A DNA stretch of 44,613 nt from Terrilactibacillus laevilacticus (GTDB taxonomy: Bacteria; Bacillota; Bacilli; Bacillales; Sporolactobacillaceae): assembly GCF_006517395.1 (NCBI RefSeq), contig NZ_VDCY01000020.1, positions 1-44,613 on the forward strand, read 5' to 3'. The notes beneath the pieces were generated by a model, which saw only the letters and a program-made list of their open reading frames with translations, was not told where the DNA came from and made no database searches. The position numbers were made by a program, and so were the translations under genes. Positions 35,239 to 44,613 of the stretch are shown here, in pieces (the first letter of the stretch is position 1; each line of letters opens with the position of its first letter).

Positions 35239-35397
35239 CTCTTTTCCTCCCGATTGTTAAAATAGTCATAATACATTATTCAAGCGAAAAAATGTGGGAC
35301 TTTGTCTTATTAAATTTGGGCACGATGTTCAGTTACCAAAAATGAGAATAGCCGTTATATTTTTGGCGCTTTCTAAACATATTAAAGAAGATGTTAG

Positions 35398-36681
<1,284 letters not shown>

Positions 36682-36689
36682 ACGTTATA

Positions 36690-36733
36690 AAAAAATCAGA
36701 CCGATCATCGTGATCGTGTCTGATTTCTTTTTT
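36690..36733. terminator. Bidirectional terminator between P450 and MscS genes
   Basis: AAATCAGACCGATCA (36693-36707) pairs with TGATCGTGTCTGATTT (36711-36726) with a small bulge. It is flanked by A-run and T-run, so it serves both strands. It overlaps the last codon and stop of the mscS-like gene. Confidence 0.8.
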
Positions 36734-37838
36734 GTTCACCTGTCTGATTTTCCAAAGGATCTTCTATCTTAAGTGGATCACCATTATTCATGATTCGTTG
36801 CAAAGGAATGCTAAGTTTTACATTTTCCGATTCTAGAATATCAAGAATGGCTATATTACAGGCTTCTCGTATTCGTGAAGCTTCATTTGCATCAGTCGTT
36901 AATGAAAAGAATGTGATGTTTAGTTTAAAGCCATGTGTGATGAATTCGGTAAAATATACGGCATTACTGGCTTTATCAAGGTCGTCTCGATGATCTAGCA
37001 TATCTCTAATAAGATCAATAACCCTCGTCACTTTTTCAAGAGGTGTATCAATCGCAATCAAAACATCAAATTGATTTCGTTTTTTTTCCATTCTCGATGT
37101 ATTAATGATAGCTTGGGAAGCAAGTGTTGAATTTGGTACAGTAACCAATGCTTGTTCTGGCGTACGTATTTTAGTTGATCTAAAGTTGATGTCTTCAACC
37201 GTCCCTACGATGGTTCCTGATTGAATCGAATCTCCTAAAGTAAAAGGACTCTCAGTGATTATGACGAGTCCACCAAAAAAGTTACTCAAGGTGTCTTTTG
37301 CAGCTAATGCCACCGCTAATCCACCTATTCCGAGTCCCGTAATGAGTCCGCCAAGCTGATACCCCCAAAGTCCCAAGATAGCAGCAGCAGTTAGAACGAT
37401 CACGAGAAATTTAATGATTTTAGCGAAGAAAGGAATCACAATTTCATTAAATTTTAAATCGAGTCGATTACCCACTTCTCCAAATACATAGCTTAGCATA
37501 TTTGAGAAAACATAAAATCCCCATCCAATACAAAAAATAATGGAGGATCTAAATAGAAGTGAAAAGAAGTGTTTCCACTCTCTAGGTAATGGTAAATACA
37601 TTAGAGCAAAATAGAGCCCAGTTACAGTCAAGAAAAATTCGATCGGCCTTTGGAAAGATACGATAAGCGTTCGATCGACTTTATGATTCATTTGTCCAAT
37701 AATTTTTGTTAATAGCTTAAAGAAATACTTTGAAAATAGTTTTCTTAGTATAAAAAATAGCACAAAAATAATAAGTGCGATCGCTCCATCGTAAAACGTG
37801 ATATTTTTTACCCACTCAAACGCTTTAATAATCGTCAT
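36705..37838 (-). CDS. MscS-family mechanosensitive channel, YhdY-like
   Basis: 377 aa. About four or five membrane segments fill the first ~190 residues. The pore-lining helix follows as GGLITGLGIGGLAVALAAKDTLSNFFGG, then the beta domain (DSIQSGTIVGTVEDINFRSTKIRTPEQALVTVPN) and a cytosolic C-terminal part. Such channels release solutes on hypo-osmotic shock. ATG 37838 follows GGGGTGATTCA. It diverges from lpdV across 278 bp. The basic tail (QKRNQTRSR) is encoded by the terminator stem. Confidence 0.87.
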   Translation of the reverse strand: MTIIKAFEWVKNITFYDGAIALIIFVLFFILRKLFSKYFFKLLTKIIGQMNHKVDRTLIVSFQRPIEFFLTVTGLYFALMYLPLPREWKHFFSLLFRSSIIFCIGWGFYVFSNMLSYVFGEVGNRLDLKFNEIVIPFFAKIIKFLVIVLTAAAILGLWGYQLGGLITGLGIGGLAVALAAKDTLSNFFGGLVIITESPFTLGDSIQSGTIVGTVEDINFRSTKIRTPEQALVTVPNSTLASQAIINTSRMEKKRNQFDVLIAIDTPLEKVTRVIDLIRDMLDHRDDLDKASNAVYFTEFITHGFKLNITFFSLTTDANEASRIREACNIAILDILESENVKLSIPLQRIMNNGDPLKIEDPLENQTGEQKRNQTRSR

Positions 37839-38063
37839 TGAATCACCCCGGATAATAGGATATATTTTTTGATACCCAACATCTTATCATGTTTAACCTT
37901 TCCCTGCATAACTAAACAATAGACATCATTGAAATCTATGTAGAGATTATTTGTAAGTTAATTAAAAATAAGCTAAAATGGATAAGAAGTTTAACATGAG
38001 ATCATGAAATTTTAACATAAATTTGGTTTTCGAGTCTAAGACGTAAATACATACACGAATAAC

Positions 38064-38080
38064 ATACTATGTTATAGTAT
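38064..38080. promoter_or_regulatory. Inverted repeat and -10 region before lpdV
   Basis: ATACTAT-GTT-ATAGTAT, perfect 7-bp arms, includes a -10-like TATAGT (38073-38078), 37 nt before the lpdV start. It is a likely operator over the promoter. No SigL (-24/-12) promoter such as drives B. subtilis bkd was found. Confidence 0.5.
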
Positions 38081-38116
38081 TAACATTCTCAGTTGAGATA
38101 GGAGTGTTCTATTTTT

Positions 38117-39538
38117 ATGACCAAAAATTATGACCTGGTCCTATTAGGAGGCGGTACTGGTGGGTATGTTGCTGCTATCCGTGCAAGCCAATTAGGTTTA
38201 AAAACAGCCATTGTAGAAACTGAGCAACTTGGTGGAACTTGCTTACACCGAGGCTGTATTCCAACGAAAGCGTTATTACGAAGCGCTGAAGTGTTCGCAA
38301 CCATCAAAAATAGTGAAAAATATGGGATGCTGGGACATGAAAGCGTCACATTTGATATTAAAAAAGTTTTTGAAAGAAAGAATAAAATTGTAGATAAATT
38401 GCATCAAGGTGTCAAAAGTTTAATTAAAAAGGGAAAAATTGATTTCTACAATGGCTATGGACGAATTTTAGGCCCGTCAATCTTTTCTCCAATAGCAGGT
38501 GCAATATCTGTTGAATACACCGATGAACGGGATAATGACATTCTTATTCCAAAAAATGTTATTATCGCAACTGGATCAAGACCAAAATCTTTACCAGGTC
38601 TTGTCCCTGACGGAGAGAATGTCCTTACATCTGACGACGCTGTTAATCTTAAAAGTTGCCCAAACCGCATCATTATTGTTGGCGGCGGCGTCATTGGAGT
38701 CGAATGGGCTTCGCTATTCTCGGATTTTGGATCTGAAGTAACTATATTAGAATATGCAGATTGCCTTGTTCCAACAGAAGATCGCGACATTTCGAAGGAA
38801 CTTCGGCGTCAATTAAAGAAAAAAGGTGTACAGATTGTTACATCTGCAAAAGTAAAATCCGACACTTTAAATGTAAGTGATGGTGTTTCTATAGATGCGG
38901 AAGTTAATCATCAAGATGTCACTTACCAGGCAGATAAAATTCTTCTATCAGTTGGTCGCTCGCCAAATACCGAGGATATCGGGTTAAGTAATACATCTAT
39001 TGAGCTTGATCATGGTTATATCCAAACCAACCAACATTATCAAACAAAAGAGAGCCATATTTATGCGATTGGTGATGTTATCGGCGGACTCCAACTCGCT
39101 CATGTTGCCTCCCATGAAGGTATAAAGGCTGCCCAGCATATAGCAGGTTTAGAGGTTGATAAATTAGATGATTTACTTGTACCAAAATGTATTTATACAC
39201 GTCCAGAGATTGCATCAATCGGTTTTACTGAGGATGATGCAAAAAGTCAATTCAACATTAAAATTGGAAAAATTCCTTTTGCAGCGATCGGTAAAGCCCT
39301 GGTCTACGGGGAATCCGACGGTTTTGTGAAAGTCATTGCAGATAAAGAGACAGATGATATTTTAGGTGTCCATATGATTGGGCCTCATGTCACGGACTTG
39401 ATTTCGGAAGCGGCACTTGCAAAAGTTTTAGATGCCTCGCCGTGGGAAATATCTGAAACGATTCATCCACATCCAACACTCTCAGAGGTTTTCGGTGAGG
39501 CAGGACTTGCTGTTGATGGGAAAGCCATTCACTTCTAA
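38117..39538 (+). CDS. lpdV: Dihydrolipoyl dehydrogenase of the branched-chain complex (E3)
   Basis: FAD/NAD flavoprotein of 473 aa that reoxidises the lipoyl group of the E2 core. FAD-binding GGGTGGYVAAIRA, redox disulphide GGTCLHRGCIPTK, NAD-binding VGGGVIGVEWASLF, FAD-binding AIGDV and the catalytic HPHPTLSE are all present. First gene of lpdV-bkdAA-bkdAB-bkdB. In B. subtilis ptb, bcd and buk precede lpdV; here the preceding gene is an unrelated divergent channel gene. GGAG (38101-38104) precedes ATG 38117 at a rather long distance. Confidence 0.93.
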   Translation: MTKNYDLVLLGGGTGGYVAAIRASQLGLKTAIVETEQLGGTCLHRGCIPTKALLRSAEVFATIKNSEKYGMLGHESVTFDIKKVFERKNKIVDKLHQGVKSLIKKGKIDFYNGYGRILGPSIFSPIAGAISVEYTDERDNDILIPKNVIIATGSRPKSLPGLVPDGENVLTSDDAVNLKSCPNRIIIVGGGVIGVEWASLFSDFGSEVTILEYADCLVPTEDRDISKELRRQLKKKGVQIVTSAKVKSDTLNVSDGVSIDAEVNHQDVTYQADKILLSVGRSPNTEDIGLSNTSIELDHGYIQTNQHYQTKESHIYAIGDVIGGLQLAHVASHEGIKAAQHIAGLEVDKLDDLLVPKCIYTRPEIASIGFTEDDAKSQFNIKIGKIPFAAIGKALVYGESDGFVKVIADKETDDILGVHMIGPHVTDLISEAALAKVLDASPWEISETIHPHPTLSEVFGEAGLAVDGKAIHF

Positions 39539-39677
39539 GGAAGACATAATTCAAAAAACACGATCTGTCTTTCTAGTTTATGAAGAGATAAGGATTGAGG
39601 AAAGCCAAGGCTTTGAAATAGGAAATGATCCTTTAGCATTTATACCTCATTTCGCTTCTGATGAGATAACCTTTTAA
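39516..39677 (+). CDS. Possible 53-aa ORF between lpdV and bkdAA
   Basis: Starts at an ATG inside the end of lpdV (overlap 23 nt) and runs MGKPFTSKEDIIQKTRSVFL…EIGNDPLAFIPHFASDEITF, stop at 39675. It fills most of an otherwise empty 167-nt gap in a tight operon, and its composition looks coding. The ribosome binding site is weak (AGGCAGG). I recognise no family. It could be a gene remnant or chance. Confidence 0.35.
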   Translation: MGKPFTSKEDIIQKTRSVFLVYEEIRIEESQGFEIGNDPLAFIPHFASDEITF

Positions 39678-39705
39678 TGACATACTTTATGGGAGGTTCG
39701 ATATT

Positions 39706-40707
39706 ATGGTAACACGACATCAAAAACTAGGTTTAGATGACACGGCGGTATTAAAAATGTATGAAACGATGCTATTAGCACGACGAATCGATGAACGGAT
39801 GTGGCTTTTAAATCGGTCTGGTAAAATTCCATTTGTTGTTTCATGTCAAGGACAAGAAGCTGCACAAGTTGGAGCGGCTTTTGCCTTAGATAGAGAAAAA
39901 GATTACGTAGGGGCTTATTATCGAGATTTGGCATTGGTTTTAGCATTCGGTATGACCTCGAGAGAAGTCATGCTCAATGTTTTTGCTAAATCAGAGGATC
40001 CAAATTCTGGTGGAAGGCAAATGCCGGGTCATTACGGTCAGAAAAAAAATCGGATCTTAACGCATTCTTCGCCGGTAACCACACAGGTAGCTCATGCAGT
40101 TGGTATTACTCTTGGTGCTAGAATGAAAGGCGATTCAGCGATTAGTCTTGTGACTTTTGGCGAAGGCAGTTCAAACCAAGGAGACTTTCACGAGGCAGCG
40201 AATTTCGCGGGAGTTCAAAAGCTTCCTGTCATCTTTTTTTGCGAAAATAATAAATATGCGATTTCTGTTCCGACATCTAAGCAGCTTGCCTGTGAAAAGG
40301 TATCTGATCGAGCTATCGGTTATGGCATGTACGGTAAAACGGTCGATGGCAATGATCCGCTTAGTGTCTATGAGGCAGTTAAATACGCGGCTGACCGAGG
40401 ACGAAAAGGAGAAGGACCTTCGTTAATTGAAGCAGTCTGTTATCGTTTAACTCCACATTCTAGTGATGACGACGATATGACTTATCGGACAAAAGATGAA
40501 GTATCTGAAGCTAAGAAAAAGGATGGGGTTTTGACTTTCGCTGCTTACTTACGCGAGGTAAATGTCCTTACCGAAGATATTGAAGCCGCTTTAGAAGAAA
40601 AAATAAAACATCTTGTTGATGATGCAACAGATTATGCTGATGCAGCACCATTTGCAGAGCCAGAATCTAGTCTTAAATATGTTTACGATGAAAAAGGAGA
40701 GATATAA
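39706..40707 (+). CDS. bkdAA: Branched-chain 2-oxoacid dehydrogenase E1 alpha
   Basis: Thiamine-diphosphate enzyme subunit decarboxylating the 2-oxo acids of Leu, Ile and Val. 333 aa (B. subtilis 330). Motifs are YRDLALVLAFGM, GGRQMPGHYG, the ThDP/Mg motif region GEGSSNQGDFHEAANFAGVQKLPVIFFCENN, and LTPHSSDDD (phosphorylation-loop-type segment). ATG 39706 follows GGGAGG. It is followed by bkdAB after 1 nt. Confidence 0.93.
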   Translation: MVTRHQKLGLDDTAVLKMYETMLLARRIDERMWLLNRSGKIPFVVSCQGQEAAQVGAAFALDREKDYVGAYYRDLALVLAFGMTSREVMLNVFAKSEDPNSGGRQMPGHYGQKKNRILTHSSPVTTQVAHAVGITLGARMKGDSAISLVTFGEGSSNQGDFHEAANFAGVQKLPVIFFCENNKYAISVPTSKQLACEKVSDRAIGYGMYGKTVDGNDPLSVYEAVKYAADRGRKGEGPSLIEAVCYRLTPHSSDDDDMTYRTKDEVSEAKKKDGVLTFAAYLREVNVLTEDIEAALEEKIKHLVDDATDYADAAPFAEPESSLKYVYDEKGEI

Positions 40708-40708
40708 T

Positions 40709-41692
40709 ATGGCTGTTATGTCTTATATCGATGCTATTAACCTTGCTCTTCACGAAGAAATGGAACGAGACGAGAATGTTTTTGTATTAGGAGAAGATGT
40801 TGGAGTAAGAGGCGGAGTATTTCTTGCAACAAAAGGATTATTTGATAAATTCGGTGAAAATCGTGTGATCGATACCCCTCTAGCCGAATCAGCTATTGTT
40901 GGTGTTGGTATTGGGGCGGCGATGTATGGAACGCGACCGGTAGCTGAAATTCAATTTGTAGACTTTATTTTACCTGCTGTAAATCAAATTGTATCGGAAG
41001 CAGCGAAGACACGCTATCGTTCCAATAATGATTGGTCGGTTCCAATGACGATACGGGCGCCATATGGCGGAGGCGTTCACGGAGCCCTTTACCATTCTCA
41101 ATCATTAGAAGGACTCTTTTCTGGAACGCCAGGTCTTAAAATCGTTATGCCTTCAACCCCATATGATGCTAAAGGTTTATTAAAAGCAGCGATCCGCGAT
41201 AACGATCCAGTGCTTTTCTTAGAACATAAACGGGCTTACCGGTTAATCAAAGGAGAAGTCCCAGAAGAAGACTATACGATACCTATTGACAAGGCAGAAG
41301 TGAAGCGTCAAGGTGAGGACGTTACAGTCATAACATATGGCTTAGCTGTTCATTTTGCCTTAGAAGCAGCTAATAACCTTGAAAAAGAAGGAATCTCCAC
41401 CCATATTCTCGATTTAAGAACCGTATATCCTTTGGATCAACAAGCGATTATTGATGCCGCTAGTAAAACAGGGAAAGTTCTACTCGTAACAGAAGATAAT
41501 AAAGAAGGTAGTGTGATCGGTGAAGTGGCGGCTATCATCGGGGAACATTGCTTATTTGAACTTGACGCTCCAATAGCTCGATTGGCAGGTCCTGATGTTC
41601 CTTCTATGCCTTATGCACCACCAATGGAGAAATTCTTCATGATTAACCCTGATAAAATAGAAAAAGCGATTCGTGAGCTTGCGGAATACTAG
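40709..41692 (+). CDS. bkdAB: Branched-chain 2-oxoacid dehydrogenase E1 beta
   Basis: 327 aa, the B. subtilis length. Motifs are FVLGEDVGVRGGVF, DTPLAESAIVGVGIGAA, APYGGGVHGALYHSQSLEG and the C-terminal GPDVPSMPYAPPMEKFF. It forms the alpha2beta2 E1 with BkdAA. The frame is open further upstream inside bkdAA, but AAAGGAGAGA precedes ATG 40709, which gives MAVMSYIDAIN, the family N-terminus. Confidence 0.94.
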   Translation: MAVMSYIDAINLALHEEMERDENVFVLGEDVGVRGGVFLATKGLFDKFGENRVIDTPLAESAIVGVGIGAAMYGTRPVAEIQFVDFILPAVNQIVSEAAKTRYRSNNDWSVPMTIRAPYGGGVHGALYHSQSLEGLFSGTPGLKIVMPSTPYDAKGLLKAAIRDNDPVLFLEHKRAYRLIKGEVPEEDYTIPIDKAEVKRQGEDVTVITYGLAVHFALEAANNLEKEGISTHILDLRTVYPLDQQAIIDAASKTGKVLLVTEDNKEGSVIGEVAAIIGEHCLFELDAPIARLAGPDVPSMPYAPPMEKFFMINPDKIEKAIRELAEY

Positions 41693-41707
41693 AAAGAGGT
41701 GATTTAT

Positions 41708-42982
41708 GTGAGTGAACAGCAAATTACGATGCCTCAACTTGGGGAAAGTGTCACAGAGGGGACAATAAGCAAATGGCTCGTTAATATTGGTGATAAAATC
41801 AAAAAATATGACCCCATTGCAGAAGTGATGACAGATAAAGTGAACACAGAAATACCATCCTCTTTTTCTGGAAAAATAAAGAATATAGCAGCAAGTGAAG
41901 GAGACACCTTGTCTGTAGGAGCACTCATGTGTACGTTAGAGTTGGATTCACCAACTGATTCGATTATATCCACCCAATCTAAATCAATGAAAACGAATAT
42001 CGTGATTGAACATCAAATAAATCATGATCATACACAAGGTTCAATGAGGAAACGATACTCACCTGCCGTTCTCAAACTATCACAAGAACATGATATTGAC
42101 TTATCTCGTGTAAATGGTTCTGGGAAAGGCGGAAGAATTACGCGGAAAGATATATTAAATTTTATTGAAAAAAGACAAGAACAACCTGCTTCTTTCAAGA
42201 ATGATTCCCTATTAGAACAATCTAATACTCAAACATTGAGTGAGAAAACTCAAATTAAAAATGAGGATCAAGCGGTAAATCCAGGAGATCATGTCATTCC
42301 TATTTCAGGGGTACGCAAGGCCATCGCACATAATATGTTAAGAAGTAAGCATGAAATCCCACATGCTTGGACTATGATTGAAGTGGATGTAACCAATTTG
42401 GTCAACTATCGTAACACTTTAAAAAACGAGTTTAAGAAAAAAGAAGGGTATAATCTCACGTACTTACCATTCTTCATCAAAGCCGTTGTGGAATCACTAA
42501 AGGAATTTCCTCGAATGAATGCGACATGGGCAGGAGATAACATCATTGAAAAGAAAGATATCAATATATCACTAGCTGTTGCTGCGGAAGATGCTTTATA
42601 CGTTCCGGTTATTCAACATGCGGATGAGAAAAGTATTAAAGGCATTGCTAGAGAGGTGGTAGGCTTAGCCAATAAGGTGAGAGAAAATAAGCTAACCAAT
42701 CAAGATATGCAAGGCGGTACATTTACGATTAATAATACAGGATCATTTGGTTCGATCCAATCCCAACCGATTATTAACTATCCTCAAGCTGCGATTCTTT
42801 CTGTTGAATCGATTGTAAAACGACCGGTTGTTAAAGATAATATGATTGGTATTCGTGATATGGTTAATCTTTGTCTTTCAATTGATCACCGTGTTCTTGA
42901 TGGACTCGTGGCAGGACGTTTTCTCGCCAGAGTGAAGGAACGGTTAGAAAATATTAAGGCTGAAAATACACCCATCTATTAG
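41708..42982 (+). CDS. bkdB: Branched-chain 2-oxoacid dehydrogenase E2 (lipoamide acyltransferase)
   Basis: Core acyltransferase of 424 aa. An N-terminal lipoyl domain has the modified lysine in EVMTDKVNTEIP. A peripheral-subunit-binding domain follows (RYSPAVLKLSQEHDIDLSRVNGSGKGGRITRKDI). The C-terminal catalytic domain has the active histidine in SIDHRVLDG. Linkers are charged and Gln/Ser-rich. GTG 41708 follows AAAGAGGTGAT; GTG 41699 lies inside that site. Last gene of the operon. Products (isobutyryl-, isovaleryl- and 2-methylbutyryl-CoA) prime branched fatty-acid synthesis by FabH enzymes. Confidence 0.94.
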   Translation: MSEQQITMPQLGESVTEGTISKWLVNIGDKIKKYDPIAEVMTDKVNTEIPSSFSGKIKNIAASEGDTLSVGALMCTLELDSPTDSIISTQSKSMKTNIVIEHQINHDHTQGSMRKRYSPAVLKLSQEHDIDLSRVNGSGKGGRITRKDILNFIEKRQEQPASFKNDSLLEQSNTQTLSEKTQIKNEDQAVNPGDHVIPISGVRKAIAHNMLRSKHEIPHAWTMIEVDVTNLVNYRNTLKNEFKKKEGYNLTYLPFFIKAVVESLKEFPRMNATWAGDNIIEKKDINISLAVAAEDALYVPVIQHADEKSIKGIAREVVGLANKVRENKLTNQDMQGGTFTINNTGSFGSIQSQPIINYPQAAILSVESIVKRPVVKDNMIGIRDMVNLCLSIDHRVLDGLVAGRFLARVKERLENIKAENTPIY

Positions 42983-42986
42983 GAAG

Positions 42987-43027
42987 AAAGATATGTCGTA
43001 GTCATGTTTGGCGACATATCTTTTTTT
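42987..43027 (+). terminator. Rho-independent terminator of the bkd operon
   Basis: AAAGATATGTCG / CGACATATCTTT, perfect 12-bp arms with a T-run of eight. Confidence 0.9.
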
Positions 43028-43104
43028 CTTATTTTTTAGGTCTCATCAAAGTAACGCCGAAACTAGTATAATAGAAGAAAAAGTAGATGAAGGGAGAAAA
43101 GGAA

Positions 43105-43941
43105 ATGAGGACATTAAAAATGGCATTAGATAATAATCATAAGATCTTAACCTGCTATCTATTAGAGAATTCAAATGAGTTTAAAGTCAATGAAAGACGG
43201 CCTGCTGTCATTATCTGTCCCGGTGGAGGCTACGACTTCACATCAGACCGTGAGGCGGAACCTATTGCCATGCGTTTTGCGGCAGAAGGCTATCATACCT
43301 TTGTTTTGCGATACACTTGCATCAGTGACAAAACTCCGCTTTTTCCACAACCACTTATTGAACTGGCAAAAACCGTCCATCTTCTTTATAAAAATGCGGA
43401 TGATTGGTTAATTGATAAGGAAAAAATTACTCTATGTGGTTTCTCCGCTGGAGGTCATCTTGTTGCGACTTACGGAACAAAGTGGCATGAAGATTGGCTA
43501 TCCGAAAAAGTATCTCTTCCATCTGAAGAAAGAAAACCAAGCGCTCTTCTTTTATGTTATCCAGTGATAAATTTAACAAGTGGATGGCCAGGCGATGAAA
43601 TAAAAAATAAAAAGTATTCTCAACTACTTGGTGAGGAAATAAAATTGGAACAAAAATTAGAGGAATTTGATGCAAGCAAACATGTATCAGTACATACCCC
43701 ACCAACCTTTATTTGGCATACATCAAATGATCGAGTCGTCCCAGTATCGAATTCACTACAATTTATATCTTCGTTAGATAAAAGTCATATCCCATTTGAA
43801 AGTCATATTTTTGAAAATGGCGTACATGGTCTTTCTTTAGCTAATGAGGTGACAGCTAGGGATGATCGGCATATCAATGATGCTGTCAAAGAATGGATTC
43901 CATTGGCTCTGACGTGGTTGAAACAAATGAGGCTTAATTAG
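43105..43941 (+). CDS. Alpha/beta-hydrolase, esterase of the BD-FAE/acetyl-xylan-esterase type
   Basis: 278 aa. The oxyanion region is AVIICPGGGYDFTSDREAEP, the nucleophile elbow GFSAGGHL (Ser) and the late acid/His regions HTSNDRVVPVSN (Asp) and ENGVHGLSLA (His). There is no signal peptide, so it is intracellular. Typical substrates are short acyl esters, including acetylated sugars. ATG 43105 follows AGGGAG; ATG 43087 overlaps the ribosome binding site. It stands alone between the bkd operon and the rrn promoters. Confidence 0.85.
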   Translation: MRTLKMALDNNHKILTCYLLENSNEFKVNERRPAVIICPGGGYDFTSDREAEPIAMRFAAEGYHTFVLRYTCISDKTPLFPQPLIELAKTVHLLYKNADDWLIDKEKITLCGFSAGGHLVATYGTKWHEDWLSEKVSLPSEERKPSALLLCYPVINLTSGWPGDEIKNKKYSQLLGEEIKLEQKLEEFDASKHVSVHTPPTFIWHTSNDRVVPVSNSLQFISSLDKSHIPFESHIFENGVHGLSLANEVTARDDRHINDAVKEWIPLALTWLKQMRLN

Positions 43942-43999
43942 TAAGGTAAGCGTTCGTTATAAACATAAAACTTGTAGTTTATTTTATTTAAAAAATATA

Positions 44000-44028
44000 T
44001 TGACTCGCATAAAAGAACATGGTATATT
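44000..44028 (+). promoter_or_regulatory. rrn promoter P1
   Basis: TTGACT (44000-44005), 17-bp spacer, TATATT (44023-44028). First of four tandem promoters before the 16S gene. Confidence 0.8.
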
Positions 44029-44074
44029 ATTAAACGTCGCTAAATTAAACAATTAAAAACACATAAAAAAGATA

Positions 44075-44103
44075 TTGACATGATTGTTTAATAGACTTAT
44101 AAT
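44075..44103 (+). promoter_or_regulatory. rrn promoter P2
   Basis: TTGACA (44075-44080), 17-bp spacer, TATAAT (44098-44103). Perfect consensus. Confidence 0.9.
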
Positions 44104-44148
44104 GTAAAAGTCGCTGTTACGAAACAGCGATTAGAAATAAAAAACTTA

Positions 44149-44177
44149 TTGACAATAACTTTTAATCTTGATACAAT
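44149..44177 (+). promoter_or_regulatory. rrn promoter P3
   Basis: TTGACA (44149-44154), 17-bp spacer, TACAAT (44172-44177). Its block is nearly repeated 64 bp later as P4 (ACTTATTGACAA-CAACTTTT). Confidence 0.88.
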
Positions 44178-44212
44178 ATAAAGGTTGCTGAAATGAGTAG
44201 CAAAAAAACTTA

Positions 44213-44241
44213 TTGACAACAACTTTTGTATGTGATAAAAT
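44213..44241 (+). promoter_or_regulatory. rrn promoter P4
   Basis: TTGACA (44213-44218), 17-bp spacer, TAAAAT (44236-44241). Closest promoter to the 16S gene, about 288 nt before it. Confidence 0.88.
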
Positions 44242-44278
44242 ATAAAAGTTACTGTTGAAAAATACTAGATTAAGAGAT

Positions 44279-44528
44279 TGTTCTTTGAAAACTAAACAAA
44301 AGCCAAGCGTAATATCAAACGGGTAACACCGATTGATTTCTTTGAAAAAAGAGCGATGGATCAAACGAAACGAGTTAATGATTTGTTCATTATAAATGAA
44401 CTATGACAGGTTAAGAATCTTCGACTAAAGACGCAACGTCCTGTTGCAACATCGAAGCTCGTACCTGTTATAAGGAAGTCGGTTAAAGACGTCACGTCCT
44501 GTGACAACACCGACATTTGCACATCCTG
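44279..44528 (+). promoter_or_regulatory. rrn leader with boxA-like motif and processing hairpins
   Basis: TGTTCTTTGAAAACTAAACA (44279-44298) is the boxA-region sequence typical of Bacillus rrn leaders, used for antitermination. Two related hairpins follow: CTTCGA…TCGAAG (44419-44457, inner GCAAC-GTCCT-GTTGC) and GTCGG…CCGAC (44478-44514, inner GTCAC-GTCCT-GTGAC). They probably belong to the 16S processing stem region. Confidence 0.7.
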
Positions 44529-44613
44529 TACTTCGGAGAGTTTGATCCTGGCTCAGGACGAACGCTGGCGGCGTGCCTAATACATGCAAGTCGAGCGCAG
44601 GAAGCAAAACAAT
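44529..44613 (+). rRNA. 16S ribosomal RNA, 5' end only
   Basis: AGAGTTTGATCCTGGCTCAG (44537-44556), the universal bacterial 16S start, continues with GACGAACGCTGGCGG and ACATGCAAGTCGAGCG. Only the first 85 nt are present; the gene continues past the window. The 5' end is placed by analogy with B. subtilis (six bases before GGAGAG). Confidence 0.97.

Noticed and set aside
37839-38116. SigL (-24/-12) promoter for the bkd operon
   Set aside because: No TGGCAC-N5-TTGC-like sequence was found in the region before lpdV.
39432-39677. Longer version of the small ORF starting inside lpdV
   Set aside because: The first 28 codons are lpdV sequence read in another frame; only the part from 39516 is considered.
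44425-44607. Minus-strand ORF over the rrn leader and 16S start
   Set aside because: It overlaps a 16S rRNA gene and processing hairpins; not a protein gene.

Overview
The window reads as chromosomal DNA of a low-GC, endospore-forming member of the Bacillaceae. The evidence is the gene set (lutABC with LutR, T-box leaders on proBA and a methionyl-tRNA synthetase, GabR/GabT, a CotF-type coat protein, a BmrCD-type transporter, a Bkd complex, a CYP152 P450), the extended AGGAGGTG-type ribosome binding sites, and frequent GTG and TTG starts. I cannot name a genus. The left edge lies inside a 20-bp tandem repeat and the right edge stops 85 nt into a 16S rRNA gene. Both are common assembly break points, so this may be a whole contig.

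Layout. 1-4.1 kb: tandem repeat, lutR, a 41-bp perfect palindrome (operator candidate), and lutABC for L-lactate oxidation. 4.1-6.3 kb: a long structured leader and a YfnA-type amino-acid permease, closed by a nested bidirectional terminator. 6.3-9.0 kb (minus): proBA behind a proline-type T-box. 9.1-14.7 kb: M20 dipeptidase, VOC protein, PatB-type C-S lyase, FabHB-type KAS III, a membrane protein with a YxcD-like partner, and a 49-aa protein missed by length filters. 15.0-17.9 kb: divergent gabR/gabT. 18.3-19.7 kb: an ECF sigma factor and a ClpP paralogue in one apparent operon behind an ECF-like promoter. 19.8-22.4 kb: Fur-box-controlled feoA-feoB and a Cys-rich partner. 22.5-24.5 kb: T-box-controlled short MetRS. 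25.1-26.5 kb: two-gene ThrE-type exporter. 26.9-29.9 kb: PH-like protein, YdaT-like protein, topB. 30.2-34.4 kb: leader peptide, attenuator and heterodimeric BmrC/BmrD-type ABC exporter, then a small HPr-like protein. 34.7-37.8 kb: coat protein, CYP152 peroxygenase, MscS channel. 38.1-43.0 kb: lpdV-bkdAA-bkdAB-bkdB. 43.1-43.9 kb: an alpha/beta hydrolase. 43.9-44.6 kb: four tandem rrn promoters, structured leader and the start of 16S rRNA.

Five copies of one non-coding mobile repeat (a MITE, 123-279 bp) lie in the intergenic gaps. Their ends are inverted repeats, and three copies have exact 5-bp A/T target duplications (TATAA, TAAAA, TAATA). One copy abuts the end of the coat-protein gene and supplies the last base of its stop codon.

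The most notable regulatory items are the leader-peptide attenuator before bmrCD, the ECF sigma/ClpP pair without an adjacent anti-sigma gene, the T-box-driven second-type MetRS, the 41-bp lutA operator and the four-promoter rrn array. All functional names come from recognising protein motifs and remembered homologues; no database search was run.
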